From Bordetella bronchialis (GTDB taxonomy: Bacteria; Pseudomonadota; Gammaproteobacteria; Burkholderiales; Burkholderiaceae_B): a DNA stretch of 64,000 bases. Location: positions 1,116,001-1,180,000 of the forward strand of contig NZ_CP016170.1 of assembly GCF_001676705.1 (NCBI RefSeq), read 5' to 3'. Under the pieces are notes generated by a model. That model saw only the letters and a program-made list of their open reading frames with translations, searched no databases and was not told where the DNA came from. Position 1 is the stretch's first letter; each line of letters starts with the position of its first letter. A program made the translations under genes and the position numbers. This document shows, piece by piece, positions 54,885 through 63,775 of this stretch.

Positions 54885-54900
54885 ACCGGGCTTGCCCGGT
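54885..54900 (+). promoter_or_regulatory. Short inverted repeat in the leader of the Hint-domain gene
   Basis: ACCGGGC-TT-GCCCGGT: a 7-bp perfect inverted repeat with a 2-bp spacer, 17 bp before the ATG and directly before the GGGAG ribosome binding site. Could be an operator or RNA hairpin. It does not have lux-box form. Confidence 0.3.
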
Positions 54901-54917
54901 CCGGGAGATATCCGAGT

Positions 54918-56717
54918 ATGCGTAATGTTCTGTCGATAGCGGTCGGCACGGCATGCATGACGATGCTGGCGTTGGCGCCGTTCCAGGTGGCGGGAGCGCC
55001 TGCCTTTCATAAACCGAACGCCGCGGACGATCGCGCGATCCGGGCCGACGTGGACAGCACGCCCAACACGGGCCTGCCGGTGGCCTGCGACGCCAGCGGG
55101 GAAGAAGCCCGGCGCGCCCTGCTGCGGATGTGGGGGCGCGATGCCCAGCGCTATCCGGCGGCCTATCGCACGCTGGAAACGCTGAAGGCGCGCGGCTGGA
55201 AGTTTCCCGATATGACGTCTACCGGCAAGCCCGGCCGCTATGGCATGACGCATGCGCCGGACGATTTCGCCATCATCCACGTCACGTCGACCGCGCCTCT
55301 GTTCACGAACGTGACCGCGCTGTCATTCAGCAGCATGTTCGTGAACGATACGGACCTGGACAAGTTCGAGATCCAGACCGTCAACATCTACACGAAGGAC
55401 GCCGCCGGCCTGGCCGAGACGCTGATCGCTTCCGGCACGAACTCCGACGACGAAAGCATGCGCAATATGCCGGTCGTGACCCAGTCGGTGGTCGCGGGAA
55501 ACAACAATCCCAATAAAGCCAACGTCATCACGTACACGAATTACTTCGGGGAGGCGGGCGGCCAGCCCTTCTGCTGGAATGTCCGCATGGATCGCGACGC
55601 TTCCGCCGGCCCCCTGAGCGTGGCGATGCTGGATCCCACCCCCGCGCCCGGCCATCCGCCGCCGCAGGACGGTGTCCCGGACAGGACGATCATTTGCCTG
55701 AATCGCGCCGTGGCGGATACGAATGGCGAGTTCTGCGACTACGGGCCGTCCCAGCCGGGGGTGCTGAACGACGACTTGGACCTGCTGTTTCCCTTCGCGG
55801 GCACCATAACGATCGCCAACGCGATCTACACGATGACGGGAACCGACGGGCGTACCATCCCCGCCATCCCCAGCGGCAAGGACAAGACCCCCGGGAAACT
55901 CCGCGTCAAGCTGGTCAGGGTAGAGGGTGGCGCCTGCGATGCCAGTTTCGACATCGATCCGCCATGGAAAGGCTTCAATGTCCTCGGCAATAAGCTCCAG
56001 TGGCAGTTCTCCAATCCGCAGGACCGCAAGGATTCTTCCCAGTTTCTCGACGCCGGCAAGATATCGACCTGCACCGACCTGGATCCGGCGGATATCCAGG
56101 ATTGGTACATGATCGCCATGTTCTTCGACGAGCGGAACGGCAGTCCCTACCATCCGGTCTCGATCGGTCTGGGTTCGCTGAAAACCTTCGACGGATTCGA
56201 CGCCAACAAGCAGCTGCCGCCGGTGGGCTACCAATGGGGATGCGTGATAGAAGGCACCCCGGTTGCGCTGGCCGACGGCCGGACCGTGCCCATTGAAACG
56301 CTCAAGGCCGGGGATCTGCTGCTGGGTCCCTCGGGAAAAAGCGTGCGGCTGAGCGGAATCAGCCCCGGCCGCGACAAGAAGTTCATCAAGCTCGTGGACG
56401 CGGCCGGCGAGTCGGTGGTGGTCACGCTCGACCATCCGGTGCTGACGAAGACAGGCATGCGCCGCGCGCGGGATCTGCGCGCCGGAGACACCGTGTACGG
56501 CCGCAATGGTCCTTCCATACTGCGCGAGGTGCTCGCGGACAATCGCGACACGCCGGTCCGCGTATACAGCGTGCACCTGGCGACCAGCGACGGCGGGCGC
56601 ATCGCGGATACCAACGATCGCGCTTTCTATGCCGGAGCGATCCTGGTGGGCGACTACGCCGCGCAAGGCGCCGCCATGCGGCAGGCGGCGAACGAAAGAA
56701 TGCATGGCAAGAACTGA
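54918..56717 (+). CDS. Exported protein with C-terminal Hint (intein/hedgehog-type) domain
   Basis: A 599-residue protein. Signal peptide about 1-27 (MRNVLSIAVGTACMTMLALA, cleavage near VAGA). Residues about 30-450 are an unfamiliar beta-rich region with paired cysteines. From about residue 449 a Hint domain starts exactly at Cys in YQWG-CVIEGTPVALADGRTVPIETLKAGDLLLG; block B is VVVTLDHPVLT (Thr and His), and FYAGAILVGDYAAQ near the end matches the last Hint strand. Only about 20 residues follow, so there is no C-extein to ligate. Autocleavage or transfer at the Gly-Cys bond is the expected activity. GGGAG precedes the ATG. Confidence 0.8.
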   Translation: MRNVLSIAVGTACMTMLALAPFQVAGAPAFHKPNAADDRAIRADVDSTPNTGLPVACDASGEEARRALLRMWGRDAQRYPAAYRTLETLKARGWKFPDMTSTGKPGRYGMTHAPDDFAIIHVTSTAPLFTNVTALSFSSMFVNDTDLDKFEIQTVNIYTKDAAGLAETLIASGTNSDDESMRNMPVVTQSVVAGNNNPNKANVITYTNYFGEAGGQPFCWNVRMDRDASAGPLSVAMLDPTPAPGHPPPQDGVPDRTIICLNRAVADTNGEFCDYGPSQPGVLNDDLDLLFPFAGTITIANAIYTMTGTDGRTIPAIPSGKDKTPGKLRVKLVRVEGGACDASFDIDPPWKGFNVLGNKLQWQFSNPQDRKDSSQFLDAGKISTCTDLDPADIQDWYMIAMFFDERNGSPYHPVSIGLGSLKTFDGFDANKQLPPVGYQWGCVIEGTPVALADGRTVPIETLKAGDLLLGPSGKSVRLSGISPGRDKKFIKLVDAAGESVVVTLDHPVLTKTGMRRARDLRAGDTVYGRNGPSILREVLADNRDTPVRVYSVHLATSDGGRIADTNDRAFYAGAILVGDYAAQGAAMRQAANERMHGKN

Positions 56718-56718
56718 G

Positions 56719-56752
56719 CGGCCCGGCCCGGCCCGGATCGCGGGCCGGCCGC
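56719..56752 (+). terminator. Hairpin after the Hint-domain gene
   Basis: GCGGCCCGGCCCG (56719-56731) pairs with CGGGCCGGCCGC (56741-56752) with a one-base bulge. No U-run. It separates the Hint gene from the small gene downstream. Confidence 0.45.
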
Positions 56753-56791
56753 TAGCCGAATTTCGCTGTATCTGCGTGGACGGAACCAACC

Positions 56792-57088
56792 ATGGCTTAT
56801 CCGATAAATCTCAAGACGGCCACCTACGATCCCGCGGGCATCGTCAGCGCGACCTGGGATCTGCTGACCCTGGCGGGCAACGTCGGCTTCTGGGTGCGTA
56901 TCGATTGGCCCAACGGATACAACGCCTTTTTCGTCCGGGATCCCGCCGCGATCTCCGTGTCGCTGCCCATGCAGCTGGACCGCCAGTACGCGTACACCGT
57001 GACCTTGTACGGCCTGCAGGATGACGACGACGTGAACCAAAACGTTTATTCCGCCACTGTACATATCTTCGGCTGGCCCCCCGCGTAG
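56792..57088 (+). CDS. 98-residue beta-rich protein, unknown function
   Basis: MAYPINLKTATYDPAGIVSA... with VGFWVRIDWPNGYNAFFV and YTVTLYGLQDDDDV: aromatic and beta-strand-rich, resembling a single beta-sandwich domain. No signal peptide, no Cys. A weak GGA is the only ribosome binding site candidate, so translation strength is doubtful. Same orientation as the neighbouring unknown proteins, and the amino-acid style is similar to theirs. No family recognised. Confidence 0.6.
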   Translation: MAYPINLKTATYDPAGIVSATWDLLTLAGNVGFWVRIDWPNGYNAFFVRDPAAISVSLPMQLDRQYAYTVTLYGLQDDDDVNQNVYSATVHIFGWPPA

Positions 57089-57140
57089 CGGATCCGGCGG
57101 CCATGCGGGGCGTGTGCCACATGGCGTGTGGCGTGCGCGG

Positions 57141-57172
57141 TGGTGCAGTGGTGCAGTGGTGCAGTGGTGCGG
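57141..57172 (+). repeat. Octanucleotide tandem repeat upstream of the 57.2-kb gene
   Basis: TGGTGCAG three times (57141-57164) followed by TGGTGCGG (57165-57172). It lies 60-90 bp before the ATG at 57232. An in-frame ATG at 57103 would place it inside the coding sequence, where a change of one unit would shift the frame. Confidence 0.85.
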
Positions 57173-57231
57173 AAGCGGTGCGCCGATGGCGTGGCAGTGG
57201 CGCGGTACGAACCCATTCTCAGGTGACGCTC

Positions 57232-58668
57232 ATGAACGTCCAGTTCAACAATCCAGGCCCCGATACCCAACTGATCGTCGGCACCGTCAATACGCTGAAA
57301 ATCCTGGTAAGCGGCATAACCGGCACCTCTGTCTCGTGGTCGGTGATCCCCGTGGCGTCGCTGGCGGGCGCCAAGACGGGCACCGCCACCGTCCAGGGCG
57401 GACAGGCCAGCTTCAGCTTCGGCATCAAGAGCCGGCCGGGCACCGATAGCCAATTCATGGTCCTGGTTTCCGTCTGGGATACCGAGGCGCCCGACGCCGG
57501 CCACTGCACGGCCTTGTATCGCTGCGCCCGGCCGCGCATGCAATACAGCATCAGCCGCACTTATGGCGAAACCGCGGACCCGCAGGTGTCGCCCTTCGAT
57601 CCCAATGATCCGGACCCGGACCAGGTGATGATGGTCACGCTTTGGTTGAGCGACGCGGACGAGGGAACCCCCCTGAACAACAACAAGGTGACATGGCGCG
57701 GCCATCCGGCCAATCCCACCTATGTGCTGACGGCAGATAACAAGGACCCGCAGCTGGATCCCGCCGACGTGACGGGCAATACCTTCCTGACGTATACGGA
57801 TCCCACCGGTCGCGCCGCGCTGAAATTCGCCAATACCGCGCCGTCCATCGTGCTGATGTCCGCCACCTGGGGAGGCGTCACGACGCGGGCCTTCCCGCTG
57901 ACTTTTTCCGCCCTGGGCACGCCCTGGATCGACGCCGGGGTCCAGGTGCCGGAAATAACCGATCCCGTGAACCTCGACGATTACGACGATGCGGGCGTTC
58001 CCATCACCATCAACGCCGATGCCACCCTGACGTGGATGCAGAACGGCGCCCAGATCTACGTGGGCTGCTGGCTGAACGGCATCATGACCGATGCCTACAA
58101 GCTCAAGGTGGGCGACACCATCAAGATCCCGAAGCGGTACTTCATGTCCCTGGAGGCGACTGAAAAGACACCGAACGTCGTGGCCTATACGGTGGTGCCC
58201 GCCGTCAGCGCCAACGGGGAAGACTCCAATTACCTGCCGGTGAACGTGCTCGGTACCGTGCCGCCGGCCGCGCCGCAGCGTCCCAGCGGCGCATTGAAGG
58301 GCCTGCCGCCGTATCTCCCGGGCAAGCCGGCGACGGTGACGCCCGATATCATCGCGGGCGGCTTGCAGGTCTTCGTCCCGCAGTCCTACACCGCCTTCCA
58401 GCCCGGCGACACGGTCGTCATGAGCCTGTACCTGAACGGCCTGTTCCCCCAGACCGGCAACCCCCGGATCGTCACCCTTTCCAGTCCCGAATACGCCATA
58501 CCCGTCGATGAACAGTGGGGAGACTTTTCCTTCGTGTTCTCCGAGAACCAGCTGAGCGGCTTCGACGGCGCGAATGCCACGCTGGTGGCGCAGTACGAAG
58601 TGCGGCGCAGCGGCGTCTCCATCTGGTCCGACACCTTGACCGTCGCGCTGGCGACGGCTGCGCCGTGA
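57232..58668 (+). CDS. Beta-rich protein of unknown family, relative of the 53.4-kb protein
   Basis: A 478-residue protein (MNVQFNNPGPDTQLIVGTVN) with no signal peptide at this start. AGGTGA lies 6-11 bases upstream of ATG 57232. The sequence suggests three or four immunoglobulin-like beta-sandwich domains, with VTGNTFLTYTDPTGRAALKFA resembling Big-type adhesin repeats. Segments GDTVVMSLYLNGLF and VTGNTFL echo the 459-residue protein at 53.4 kb. An alternative start at 57103 would run through the octanucleotide repeat. No known family. Confidence 0.7.
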   Translation: MNVQFNNPGPDTQLIVGTVNTLKILVSGITGTSVSWSVIPVASLAGAKTGTATVQGGQASFSFGIKSRPGTDSQFMVLVSVWDTEAPDAGHCTALYRCARPRMQYSISRTYGETADPQVSPFDPNDPDPDQVMMVTLWLSDADEGTPLNNNKVTWRGHPANPTYVLTADNKDPQLDPADVTGNTFLTYTDPTGRAALKFANTAPSIVLMSATWGGVTTRAFPLTFSALGTPWIDAGVQVPEITDPVNLDDYDDAGVPITINADATLTWMQNGAQIYVGCWLNGIMTDAYKLKVGDTIKIPKRYFMSLEATEKTPNVVAYTVVPAVSANGEDSNYLPVNVLGTVPPAAPQRPSGALKGLPPYLPGKPATVTPDIIAGGLQVFVPQSYTAFQPGDTVVMSLYLNGLFPQTGNPRIVTLSSPEYAIPVDEQWGDFSFVFSENQLSGFDGANATLVAQYEVRRSGVSIWSDTLTVALATAAP

Positions 58669-58760
58669 TGATGGATCGCGCGACGCCCATGTGTACACCC
58701 ATACGAATTTTCTTATTCAACGTCGCGCGACGGCAATCTAACCTCGTGCGCTTCGAGAAG

Positions 58761-58774
58761 TTTCGTTTAAGAAA
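58761..58774 (+). promoter_or_regulatory. Candidate BvgA-type inverted heptad upstream of the autotransporter
   Basis: TTTCGTT (58761-58767) directly abuts TAAGAAA (58768-58774). The second heptad reads TTTCTTA on the other strand, an exact fit to the BvgA consensus TTTCYTA; the first fits at five of seven. Adjacent inverted heptads are the high-affinity BvgA site in Bordetella. It lies 43-56 bp before the ATG. No convincing -10 follows, so this is tentative. Confidence 0.35.
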
Positions 58775-58816
58775 ATTCCGACAAGGGTGTCGGGTTCACA
58801 TGGACGGCGTACAGGG

Positions 58817-61800
58817 ATGAATCGCATCTATCGTTTGATACGGAACAGGAAAACCGGCCAGCTGGTGGCGGCATCGGAAATCGCGAAGGGCAATCCGTCA
58901 TCGGACGGCGGGCGGTCGGCCTGCGTGGCCGGCGCATCCTCCCGTCGTCGCATCGCTGGGGGATCGGCCTGGCTGGGCGGGACCGCGGCAGTCCTGGTGT
59001 TCATGTCGAATTCCGCCTATGCCGCCTGCGGCCCCACGCAAACGGCCAGCCTGGCCGTCGGCCAGAGCGTCGAGACCTGCAACGATGCGGAGGCCGGGCT
59101 GCTGGCCGACGGGGCGACCTTGACGGCGCCCGGCAACAACACCATCCTGACACATGGCCTGGGCTCGGATGGCGTGGTCGCGCAGAACGGCGCCAACGTC
59201 AATCTGGTGGGCACCAGCGTCACCGTCGAAGGCAATGGGTCGAATGCCGTGAACGTGTCCGGCGCCTCTACCGTCACCATGGATGCCAATACGGTATTGA
59301 ACGTCCACGGCAACGGCGGAACGGGATTGGGGAATGCCATCTCGGGCATACGCCTGCGCGGTGGCCCGGGGCAGTCCAGCACCCTGAACATCACGGGTAC
59401 GCAGGTCTTTACCACGGGCACCAACGCCCTGGGCGCCGACCTGCAGGGTGTGCTGCAGAATCTCAACATCCAGGGCGCGGGTTTCACCACCACCGGCGAC
59501 CAGTCGGTCGGGGTACTGCTGACCGCCAGCGGCACCTCCACGCTCACCAACACTGCGATCCAGACCTCGGGCGCGGGCGCCACCGGGCTTCTGGTCGGCG
59601 GCGGCAGTGGCACGATCGTCAATTTCAACGGCGGATCCATCGGCGTGGCCGGCCCGTCCATCGGCGCACAGGTGGTCAGCTCGTCCAGCCTGACCTTGAA
59701 CGGCGCCACTATCAATGCCACGGGCACGGGCTCCACCGGCCTTTCCGTCGAGAGCGGCGCCAGCCTGACCCTGGGCAACACCACGCCGTTGACCGTGAAT
59801 GCGACGGGCAGCGGCGCCGTCGGCCTGGCGATCGGTTCGGCCACCACCGCGGGCACGGCCACGCTGGCCGACGCCACCATTTCGGCCGGCGCGAACGCCA
59901 GCGACGCGGTACGCCTCAATTCAGCGGGCAGCAGCGTCACTTTTGGCCCCAACACGCTGATCCAGGCAGCGGGCGCCGGCGCGCACGGCATCGTGGTCGG
60001 CAACGGGGCGGTGGTCACCTTCGATCCGACGGCCGCGCCCGGCACGACAACGCTGCCCCGGATCAGCGTGACGGGCGACGGCGGCGCGGCGATCGATGTC
60101 AACGGCGCCAACAGCCGTGTCAACTTCAACAATGTCACCCTCGACGCGACGCAGACGGCCTCGCTCAATCTGGGCGCGAATTCCTGGGGCATCCTGGCGG
60201 AGAATGGCGGCGTGGCGGTGGTGGACGGCACGACGTCGTTGAACAGCGTGGGAATCTGGGCCAGGGGCTCGGGCCCGGCCGCGGTGGGCACCATCCAGTT
60301 CAGGCCCAACGCCACCGTCGCCAATGTGGCCGCCCGCGTGGACGACTATGGCCAGCTGGATATCAGCCCGCGGACCAACGGCAGCACGTTTACGCTGGAT
60401 TCCCTGGAAGGCGGCGGAACGGCCGGTACCGGGGAAGTCCTGATGGGACCCGTCAACCTGCAGATCGCAGGCGCGGCGCAGACCACGTATGCCGGCCGCC
60501 TGACTGGCAACGGAGACCTGACGCGCAGCGGGACCGGCAGCCTCACCCTGACCGGCGCCAATGCCCTGGCCGGTTTCAGCGGCACCGCCCACATCCAGGA
60601 CACGGCCACGCTGGGCTTGGCCGGGGCGGCGCAGGGCACGGGCGTGGCCTTCGATTTCTCCACGGCGGGCGCCACGCTGGATATCTCCGGGTCGACCGCC
60701 TTGTCGGGCGTGCAGGTGGGCCGCATCAACAGCCTGGCGAGCGGAAACGGCACGATCCAACTGGGCGCGAACAACCTGACCGTGTCCTCTGCCCTGGATT
60801 CCGATTTCAGCGGCACGATCCAGGACGCCGCCGGCGCCGGCCGGCTGACCAAGGCCGGCACGGGTACGCTGACGCTGTCGGGCCCCAATGTGTTCGGCTT
60901 CGGTGCCGCGACAGGCGGTGGAGTCCTGGTACAGGACGGGACGCTGGCGGTCGGCGGCCAGGCCAATGCCAGCCAGAGAACCTTCAACGTGACGGGCCCC
61001 GGCGTCCTGGACGTGTCCGCGGTATCGAACGCGCAAGGCAATTTCAACGTAGGCATGATCTCCGGCGACGGCACGATCAACCTGGGCGCCAACTCGCTGA
61101 CCGTCGACGGCGTGAATAATCTGGACGGCACCAGCACCGGGACCTTCTCCGGCACCCTGACCGGCGGCAATGCCGCGGGCATGGGCCTGATCAAGCAAGG
61201 CGCGGGCACGCTGATCCTGTCCGGCAATAACGCCTTCGGCTATGCCGGCGGGACCGATATCGCGTCCGGCGTGCTGGCGATACGCAATGTGGCGCCCGGC
61301 ACGTTCACCAAGACCTTCACCCTGGATGGCGGCTGGCTGGATCTGTCGGACGTCGGACCGCCGAACGAGACCCTGGCCAACAACTGGCCCGGCATCACCC
61401 TGAACCAGGGCGCGAATGCCAGCCAGGGCGGCGTCATCGGCGCGGATGACAACATGACCTACAACGTCGCCGCGGGCGCGACGCAGACGGTGGCCTATCA
61501 CCTGGGCGACGGCACGACGCCCAATGGCCAGGGCATCTTCGTGGTCAAGCAGGGCGCCGGCACGCTGGAACTGACGGGCGACAACAACTATGTGGGCAAT
61601 ACGCGCATCGAGGGCGGCACGCTGCGGGTCACCAGCGACCGCAATCTGGGCGATACGACGGCCGCCCGCGAAGTCGTGCTGGATGGCGGCGGCCTGGACA
61701 TCGGCGGCAGCTTCGTGTCGGGGCGCAATATCGAACTGCGCGCGGCCGGCGCGGTCAACGTCGAAAGCGGGCAGGACACGACCTGGCGCGCCGCGGTCGA

Positions 61801-63769
61801 CAATGGCGCGGGCTATACCCTGACCAAGAACGGCGCCGGGCGGCTGGCTTTCAGCGGCGCCAGCCAGCTGGGCGGCGTAATCGCGAATGCCGGCACGCTG
61901 GACATGGGCGCCGCCACCGTGGACAGCACGGCGGCCGGCACCGCCGCCGTCGCGGTCCATGGCAGTACGGTCGGATTCGCCGGCGGCACCATCGGCAGCG
62001 CGGACGATGCCATCGTTTCGGACGGTTCCAGCGTCGTCAATCTGTCCAACACCACCTTGAACGCCGCTGCCGGCAAGTCGCTGTACCGGGTGGCCAGCGG
62101 GCAGGGCACGCTCAACGCGAACGGGCAGATATTGTCCGGCGACTTGCGGGCCGACGCGGGCGCCGCCCTGACCTTGAATCTGAATGGCGGAAGCGTCTAC
62201 ACCGGCACCCCGTCGCTGGGCGATGCTTCCAGCACCGCGGCGATCAATGTCAACGATGCGTCCAGCACGTGGAACGTCACCGCCGATACCACCCTGGCCA
62301 GCCTGGGCAATGCCGGGACGGTCGCGTTCGGCGCGCCGGTCAATGGCGCCTATAAATCCGTGACGGTAAACGGCGATTACCAGGGCGGCGGCACGGTGGC
62401 GATGAACACCGTCCTGAATACCGGCGGTGCGCTGGGCAATCAAAGCACCGATCGCCTGTTGATCAAGGGCAATGCGACGGGGACGACGACCCTGCAACTG
62501 CAGACGACCGGGACGGGCGCCAATACGAATACGGCGCTCAACAACCTTCCCGTTCCCACCGAGGGCATTTCGCTGGTCCAGGTCGCGGGTAATTCGTCCG
62601 CCAATGCATTCACGCTGGCGGGCGGCTATGTCGCGGCCAATGGCAGCCCCTACCAGTATCGGCTGTTCGCCTACGGGCCCGGGCAGGCCGCGGCCTCGCA
62701 ATCCATGCTCGGCGCCGCGCCCCTGAATTGGGATTACCGCTTGCAGACCGCGTATCTGGATCCCAACGGCAATCCGGTGCCCGGCATGCCGCCGGGCGGG
62801 CAGGGCGGCGGCGGACGTCCCGCCATCGTCGCGCAGGCCAGCTCCGAACTCGTCGCGCCCCTGGCGCTGCAGAACTACGGCGCCACGGTCATGGGAAGCC
62901 TGAATCGCCGCCTGGGCGAAATCCGGGGCCAGGACATCCCCCCGCCGGACAACCGCGCGGAGATGTTCAGCCGCGTCATCGCCGCCAGCAGCAGCTACCG
63001 GTCCAGCCGCGACTTCGACGACTACGGCTACGATTTCCACCAGGACATCCAGGCCATGCAGATCGGCGGCAACTGGCTGCATCTGCGCGACCAGGACCAG
63101 AACCTGCGCCTGGGCGCGGCGGTGACCATCGGCTCGACCTCGGTCCGGCCCAAGACCCAGGACGCGGAGTCCAGCAAGTTCAGGCTGGATGCGCGCAGCG
63201 TGGCGCTGACCGCCACATGGCAGCACAAGAGCGGCTGGTACGTCGATGGCGTGCTGTCGGCCGGTACCTTCAACGGCGACGTGAAAACCGACAAGAGCAG
63301 CGAGGCCAGCAAGATCAAGGGCAATAGCCTGGAGGCCTCCGTCGAAACCGGCAAGGCCTTCGCGCTGGACAACGGCTTCGTGGTGGAGCCCCAGTTGCAG
63401 TTGATGAGTCAGACCTTCCGCTTCGATGACCACACGGACGTGGACGGCGTGCACACCGACTGGGACACCAACACCTTCTTTACCGCGCGGGGCGGCGTCA
63501 AGGTATCCATCCCGGTTCCGTCAGCGCCCCAATGGAAACCCTATGTGGCGGCGAACCTGCTGCAAACGTGGGGTGGCGACAACGATGTCAAGCTGGCCGA
63601 TACCTCGTTCACGCCGGGCAAGGTCGGCACCGCCGTGCAATTGCAAGTGGGGGCGACGGGGCGCCTTACCCCCAACCTGTCGGTGTATGGCGAACTGGCG
63701 GGACAGCAGCGGCTTGGACATGGCACGAGTTCGGTCTATGGCAACGTCGGAATCCGCTACCTGTTCTGA
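58817..63769 (+). CDS. Large ESPR-type autotransporter adhesin
   Basis: A type V secreted surface protein of 1,650 residues. It begins with an extended signal peptide region (ESPR): MNRIYRLIRNRKTGQLVAAS, then a hydrophobic stretch and AYA-AC cleavage near residue 69. The passenger (about 70-1370) is a long beta-helix made of imperfect GSGxNAVNVSGAST and GxGTLTLSGxN repeats; several of the latter match passenger-associated transport repeats, which aid secretion. The C-terminal 280 residues are a 12-strand beta-barrel (RAEMFSRVIAASSSYRSS to SVYGNVGIRYLF, ending in Phe as outer-membrane proteins do). The pertactin-type barrel fits Bordetella. ATG 58817 is chosen because it starts the ESPR. Confidence 0.93.
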   Translation: MNRIYRLIRNRKTGQLVAASEIAKGNPSSDGGRSACVAGASSRRRIAGGSAWLGGTAAVLVFMSNSAYAACGPTQTASLAVGQSVETCNDAEAGLLADGATLTAPGNNTILTHGLGSDGVVAQNGANVNLVGTSVTVEGNGSNAVNVSGASTVTMDANTVLNVHGNGGTGLGNAISGIRLRGGPGQSSTLNITGTQVFTTGTNALGADLQGVLQNLNIQGAGFTTTGDQSVGVLLTASGTSTLTNTAIQTSGAGATGLLVGGGSGTIVNFNGGSIGVAGPSIGAQVVSSSSLTLNGATINATGTGSTGLSVESGASLTLGNTTPLTVNATGSGAVGLAIGSATTAGTATLADATISAGANASDAVRLNSAGSSVTFGPNTLIQAAGAGAHGIVVGNGAVVTFDPTAAPGTTTLPRISVTGDGGAAIDVNGANSRVNFNNVTLDATQTASLNLGANSWGILAENGGVAVVDGTTSLNSVGIWARGSGPAAVGTIQFRPNATVANVAARVDDYGQLDISPRTNGSTFTLDSLEGGGTAGTGEVLMGPVNLQIAGAAQTTYAGRLTGNGDLTRSGTGSLTLTGANALAGFSGTAHIQDTATLGLAGAAQGTGVAFDFSTAGATLDISGSTALSGVQVGRINSLASGNGTIQLGANNLTVSSALDSDFSGTIQDAAGAGRLTKAGTGTLTLSGPNVFGFGAATGGGVLVQDGTLAVGGQANASQRTFNVTGPGVLDVSAVSNAQGNFNVGMISGDGTINLGANSLTVDGVNNLDGTSTGTFSGTLTGGNAAGMGLIKQGAGTLILSGNNAFGYAGGTDIASGVLAIRNVAPGTFTKTFTLDGGWLDLSDVGPPNETLANNWPGITLNQGANASQGGVIGADDNMTYNVAAGATQTVAYHLGDGTTPNGQGIFVVKQGAGTLELTGDNNYVGNTRIEGGTLRVTSDRNLGDTTAAREVVLDGGGLDIGGSFVSGRNIELRAAGAVNVESGQDTTWRAAVDNGAGYTLTKNGAGRLAFSGASQLGGVIANAGTLDMGAATVDSTAAGTAAVAVHGSTVGFAGGTIGSADDAIVSDGSSVVNLSNTTLNAAAGKSLYRVASGQGTLNANGQILSGDLRADAGAALTLNLNGGSVYTGTPSLGDASSTAAINVNDASSTWNVTADTTLASLGNAGTVAFGAPVNGAYKSVTVNGDYQGGGTVAMNTVLNTGGALGNQSTDRLLIKGNATGTTTLQLQTTGTGANTNTALNNLPVPTEGISLVQVAGNSSANAFTLAGGYVAANGSPYQYRLFAYGPGQAAASQSMLGAAPLNWDYRLQTAYLDPNGNPVPGMPPGGQGGGGRPAIVAQASSELVAPLALQNYGATVMGSLNRRLGEIRGQDIPPPDNRAEMFSRVIAASSSYRSSRDFDDYGYDFHQDIQAMQIGGNWLHLRDQDQNLRLGAAVTIGSTSVRPKTQDAESSKFRLDARSVALTATWQHKSGWYVDGVLSAGTFNGDVKTDKSSEASKIKGNSLEASVETGKAFALDNGFVVEPQLQLMSQTFRFDDHTDVDGVHTDWDTNTFFTARGGVKVSIPVPSAPQWKPYVAANLLQTWGGDNDVKLADTSFTPGKVGTAVQLQVGATGRLTPNLSVYGELAGQQRLGHGTSSVYGNVGIRYLF

Positions 63770-63775
63770 CGACCG

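Noticed and set aside
54885..54900. Second lux box before the Hint-domain gene
   Set aside because: The dyad is only 7+2+7 and lacks CTG-N10-CAG, so I list it as an unassigned inverted repeat.
59100..62300. Direct DNA repeats within the autotransporter gene
   Set aside because: The repeats are at the protein level (beta-helix turns) and are too diverged in DNA to count as tandem repeats or a CRISPR array.
59921..63454. 1,177-residue minus-strand frame opposite the autotransporter
   Set aside because: Low-complexity Ala/Gly/Arg/Asp sequence arising from the repeat structure of the passenger on the other strand; no ribosome binding site.
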